Below are positions 4,227 to 7,025 of a DNA stretch of 7,025 bases, piece by piece. The notes beneath the pieces are model-generated. The model saw only the letters and a list, made by a program, of their open reading frames with translations. It was not told the origin of the DNA and did no database searches. Numbering within the stretch: position 1 is the first letter of the stretch; each line of letters starts with the position of its first letter. Made by a program: the position numbers and the translations under genes. This stretch comes from an uncultured Selenomonadaceae bacterium (GTDB taxonomy: Bacteria > Bacillota > Negativicutes > Selenomonadales > Selenomonadaceae): positions 1-7,025 of the forward strand of contig CAJORE010000098.1 of NCBI GenBank assembly GCA_905236595.1, written 5' to 3'.

Positions 4227-7025
4227 TTATTCTACCACAATTTCCCCTTTAGCTACACTCTGTTGCTCGATACCGGTATTTGCAAAATCCCCGTCAAGGA
4301 ATACTTGTTCTTGCAAAGTCTTGCCCGGTTCCGTCAGCAACAAACTGTCAAAGGTGAACATACCGTGCGTATTGGTCAATCGTTCACGCATCATGTCCAC
4401 CACACTCAAATTGTCGCCGTAGAGTTTGCCGTAATTCCTGTTGGCATCAATCAGAATGGTTCGATGGGTTCTGACTTTCCCGTCCGTATAAAGCCGGAAC
4501 GGGCGCGTTTTGCTGTTTGCCATACCCAAATTGTTCCAGTAGACCAATTGCTCACCGTCTCTGGTCGGAGTGCGCCCGTAGACGGACAAATCCGTGAACT
4601 CGTTGTCTAAATGGATTTTGTCCACCGCCAGCACATCATCCATTGCCAGATTGCCCTCGTCCACATGGAGATAGCCTTGGGTTGCCCAAAGATTCGGCAT
4701 CTGTGTGCCGTACTTGGAGCGCAGGCTTCCGACGTAGAAATCACCGTCGATTAACTTTTGGTTCCCTGCCCCCATAGCCGACATCTGGAAGACCGAATCT
4801 CCCTCTTTGGCGGCAATCGACCCGAAATGGAGGAAATTGCCCGCCATGGCGACATCGGGTCGGGTGTCGCCGCTTGCCTTGGCCAAAACGCGGTTGACAC
4901 GGGACGCCGCAGTATTGTTGTCCATTTGCAGCAGCACCGCCTTGCCCTCGGCCAAATTCAGGAAGAGATCCCCGTCGGACAGTGCTACATGGGTAAATTC
5001 CCCGGAAGTAATGTTGTTGGCGTTTACGGAGCCATGGCCGGTGCTTAAAATATCGGTTTCCTCCGCTGCCGTTACGTCGTGCATACGGATATTGCCATTT
5101 TGCACCGTCATACTGGCATTATGCCCGGCGGTGATGTCTTCTGCCACCACATTTCCGCTTCCAAGACTTATGTTGGCATCGCCTCCCGCGACCATGTTTT
5201 TCAGGTCAAGGTTGCCTTGGTTCACCGTTATCGTTGCATTATTTTTGGCAGTAATATTGTTTATGACGGTATTGCCGTTTCCGGCAATGACATCGGCGTT
5301 GCCCCCGGCGTTGATGTTTTTCGTGCGGATATCGCCGTTGCCGCTAACGACGCTCACGTTGCTTTTAGCCTTGACATTTTCTAAGGAAATATCGCCGGCT
5401 CCGGCGCGTACATTTACAAACGTGTCCGAAGATATGCCTCCACCGGCGGAAATGTCTCCGTTTACGGCGTCCAAATTTACAAGGTTGCCGCTCACTTCGC
5501 CTTCAATGTTGATGGAACCTCTCTCCGTATGTGCCGTGATATCACCATCAACGTCAATGGTATAATCGAAGGAAACACCCCCGTCCCCATTAACCAGGGC
5601 GTTAAGATTCCGCTTGGCTCGAACGGCATCCGTTATATGTAAATCACCGTTGCGACCCGTCAAATTAACATCCCGTCCGGAATCAAGTACCCCGTTTTGG
5701 GCGATGATGATATTTTGGTTACCCGATTTGTAATGATGTTCACCGGCAGACATGGATATATCGCCATTTTCCGTGGAGGTCTTGCCATAAATCTTGATTT
5801 TGCCCCAATTTACGTCAATATCAATATTTTCCCGTGCGGTTACGGTTTCCACATCGGGGCCGTTGTCGCCGATGGTAACTTCGCCTGTGCCTACCTTTAC
5901 ACCTATGCTGCCTGCGTCGGCGCGAACTTCCTTGCCAATGGTGACGTTCCCCCGGTTGGCAGCCAAATTCACGTCACCTCCGGTAGAGGCTACGGCGGCA
6001 CCTACATTGATATCACCTTTTTGAGCCGTCATGGAAATATCCCCGACGGCCTGAACGTCGTGACCCACATTGATGTCACCGTCAACGGTTTTAACCCTTA
6101 CCTCACCGTTTACGTCCACATCCGTGTCAAAATATACACTGCCCTTTTCTTCTAACTCCGCCACCAAGTCGGACTTGGCCTTAATGCGGTCGGAAACGTG
6201 CAGATCGCCGTTGCCCACATCCAAATGTATGGTGCCGCCGGCTTCAAGTTTCCCGTTTTGGTCGATGATAAAGGTTTGGTTATTCGCTCCGGGAATGTAA
6301 GCATCTTTGTGTGCCGATATAAAGATATCCCCATCATCCGTAGATGTTTTGCCGTAGACGACAACTTTTCCGTCCTTGGTGCTAAGGTCGATATTCTCCT
6401 TTGCCGTAACGGTTTTTACGTCCGGGCCGTTATTGCCGATGAGAATATCTCCCTGCCCGGAGGCAATACCGATGCTTCCTTCCTTGGCCGTCACGGTCTT
6501 CACAATCTCGACGTTTCCTTTGTCCGTCTTTATGGACACGTTTCCTGCCTTTGCCAACACGTCGCCGTCGTCGCCTAAACTCGTATCGCCGATAACGACA
6601 TTCCCTTGATGGCTGGAAATTGCAACGTCTTTCGCGGCGGTGACATCCTTTCCTACTCGAATATCGCCGTTGCCGGTCTTTAGGCTTATCGTTCCGTCGT
6701 CGGAGTTTACGGTGTGTCCCACCGTGATGCTGCCCTTGTCTGTAGAAATAGCCACATTTTCCTTGACGGTCACGTCGCGGTCAAAGTACACACTTCCTTG
6801 TTCGGCGATGGTGGCCGTAATTCCTTTTTTGGCCATGATATCGTCCGTAATGTGGATATCGCCGTTGCGACCGCTTAAAGCGACACTTCCGCCGGAGTTT
6901 ATTTTACCGTCGTCACGAATGATAAAGTTTCCGGATTCGCTACCTTCCACATAAACATCTTTTCCGGCTTTCATGCTGATGTCGCCGGTTTCCGTGGAGG
7001 TTTCGCCCAATATCTTTATGGTACC
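4227..7025 (-). CDS. Giant repetitive filamentous exoprotein/adhesin, C-terminal part
   Basis: 932 residues are visible; the frame is open to the right edge, so the N-terminus (where a signal peptide and secretion domain would be) is missing. Residues here are counted from the codon at 7010, an internal Leu. There is no cysteine, and Gly, Asp, Asn, Thr and Val dominate in strand-turn repeats such as GDIxV, GNVxI and VTAKENID, as in right-handed beta-helix exoproteins of the filamentous haemagglutinin type. About 2-500 holds two and a half long repeats. About 518-680 is a ladder of 20-residue turns. About 685-927 is a distinct, non-repetitive C-terminal region rich in aromatic residues and ending GEIVVE. 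It has no C-terminal autotransporter barrel, no LPXTG sorting motif and no terminal aromatic residue. Export by two-partner secretion is therefore the best guess, with a leukotoxin-type filamentous adhesin as an alternative. The likely role is surface attachment. The exact family is uncertain. Confidence 0.8.
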   Translation of the reverse strand, partial: GTIKILGETSTETGDISMKAGKDVYVEGSESGNFIIRDDGKINSGGSVALSGRNGDIHITDDIMAKKGITATIAEQGSVYFDRDVTVKENVAISTDKGSITVGHTVNSDDGTISLKTGNGDIRVGKDVTAAKDVAISSHQGNVVIGDTSLGDDGDVLAKAGNVSIKTDKGNVEIVKTVTAKEGSIGIASGQGDILIGNNGPDVKTVTAKENIDLSTKDGKVVVYGKTSTDDGDIFISAHKDAYIPGANNQTFIIDQNGKLEAGGTIHLDVGNGDLHVSDRIKAKSDLVAELEEKGSVYFDTDVDVNGEVRVKTVDGDINVGHDVQAVGDISMTAQKGDINVGAAVASTGGDVNLAANRGNVTIGKEVRADAGSIGVKVGTGEVTIGDNGPDVETVTARENIDIDVNWGKIKIYGKTSTENGDISMSAGEHHYKSGNQNIIIAQNGVLDSGRDVNLTGRNGDLHITDAVRAKRNLNALVNGDGGVSFDYTIDVDGDITAHTERGSINIEGEVSGNLVNLDAVNGDISAGGGISSDTFVNVRAGAGDISLENVKAKSNVSVVSGNGDIRTKNINAGGNADVIAGNGNTVINNITAKNNATITVNQGNLDLKNMVAGGDANISLGSGNVVAEDITAGHNASMTVQNGNIRMHDVTAAEETDILSTGHGSVNANNITSGEFTHVALSDGDLFLNLAEGKAVLLQMDNNTAASRVNRVLAKASGDTRPDVAMAGNFLHFGSIAAKEGDSVFQMSAMGAGNQKLIDGDFYVGSLRSKYGTQMPNLWATQGYLHVDEGNLAMDDVLAVDKIHLDNEFTDLSVYGRTPTRDGEQLVYWNNLGMANSKTRPFRLYTDGKVRTHRTILIDANRNYGKLYGDNLSVVDMMRERLTNTHGMFTFDSLLLTEPGKTLQEQVFLDGDFANTGIEQQSVAKGEIVVE
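4974..5459 (-). repeat. Ladder of about 60-bp repeats encoding 20-residue turns
   Basis: Residues 518-679 of the exoprotein repeat with a period of 20-21 residues. Successive turns begin with G(D/N/S) at residues 518, 539, 559, 579, 599, 619, 639, 660 and 680, for example GDIRTKNINAGGNADVIAGN and GNLDLKNMVAGGDANISLGS. The loose pattern is G(D/N)(I/V/L)xxxN(I/V)xAGxNAxVxxGN. One turn per period fits one rung of a parallel beta-helix. The DNA copies are diverged, so this is not a freshly expanded tandem array. Confidence 0.8.
5511..7007 (-). repeat. Two and a half long protein-coding repeats in the exoprotein
   Basis: Unit A (7007-6354, 218 codons) begins GETSTETGDISM. Unit B (6353-5787, 189 codons) begins GKTSTDDGDIFI. 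Unit C (5786 to about 5511, about 92 codons) begins GKTSTENGDISM and then diverges. Each continues with an IIxxxGxLxxGG block, GNGD or GRNGD plus LHxxD, and then SVYFD or GVSFD. A and B also share NGPDV(K/E)TVTA(K/R)ENID near their ends. Unit A carries about 29 extra residues in its second half relative to B. The similarity is clear in protein but loose in DNA, so the copies are old or under diversifying drift. Confidence 0.8.

Noticed and set aside
4974..5459. CRISPR-like array because of the 60-bp periodicity
   Set aside because: The periodicity is in the protein, with diverged DNA copies and no constant repeat separated by unique spacers.
4807..5565. Plus-strand 252-codon ORF opposite the exoprotein
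   Set aside because: It is a shadow of the regular repeat codons; its translation is a Pro/Leu/Ser-rich artefact of the complementary strand.
7020..7025. GGTACC exactly at the right edge
   Set aside because: It could be a cloning (KpnI) boundary of a library insert or coincidence. It carries no biological meaning that can be supported.

Overview
The window reads as accessory DNA from a diderm Firmicute, most likely a member of the Negativicutes. This is inferred from strong AGGAGG-type ribosome binding sites together with a very long Gly/Asp/Asn-rich beta-helical surface exoprotein, which normally belongs to an outer-membrane-bearing cell, plus a chemoreceptor and a YafQ/DinJ toxin-antitoxin pair. 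No gene here fixes the genus. Every gene lies on the minus strand, so the order of transcription runs from the right edge to the left.

Layout in transcription order. (1) 7025-4227: the C-terminal 932 residues of a giant repetitive exoprotein with no cysteine. It has two and a half copies of a roughly 190-218-residue unit, then a ladder of about 20-residue turns, then a non-repetitive C-terminus. Its 5' end is off the window. (2) 4208-4172: a perfect 17-bp hairpin. (3) 4146-3712: a small acidic YbjN-like protein with no obvious promoter of its own, probably fed by transcription from the exoprotein gene, and ended by a good intrinsic terminator at 3662-3618. (4) 3549-3346: a 67-codon ORF that looks like an internally deleted remnant of a type III restriction (Res) subunit, with its own ribosome binding site and a possible promoter. 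(5) 3345-2904: 442 bp without a gene, holding a 21-bp hairpin element, a 12-bp palindrome and an attenuator-like hairpin. (6) 2903-810: a complete methyl-accepting chemotaxis protein. (7) 770-697: two overlapping, mutually exclusive perfect hairpins. (8) 653-25: a DinJ/RelB antitoxin and a YafQ toxin behind a recognisable promoter. The left edge has the end of a terminator for plus-strand transcription.

How the parts relate. The exoprotein and YbjN-like protein are plausibly one transcription unit; a chaperone role for the latter is inference. The chemoreceptor stands alone with no other che gene in view. The toxin-antitoxin pair is a self-contained module.

The most notable detail is at the antitoxin/toxin junction. 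The natural toxin ATG, which overlaps the antitoxin stop and has a GGAG 10 nt upstream, is out of frame with the YafQ body by one nucleotide at an A8 tract. A -1 slip on A AAA AAA, or one extra A in the transcript or genome, gives a canonical 95-residue YafQ with all expected active-site residues. It is therefore a recoded toxin, a freshly inactivated one, or a sequencing error.
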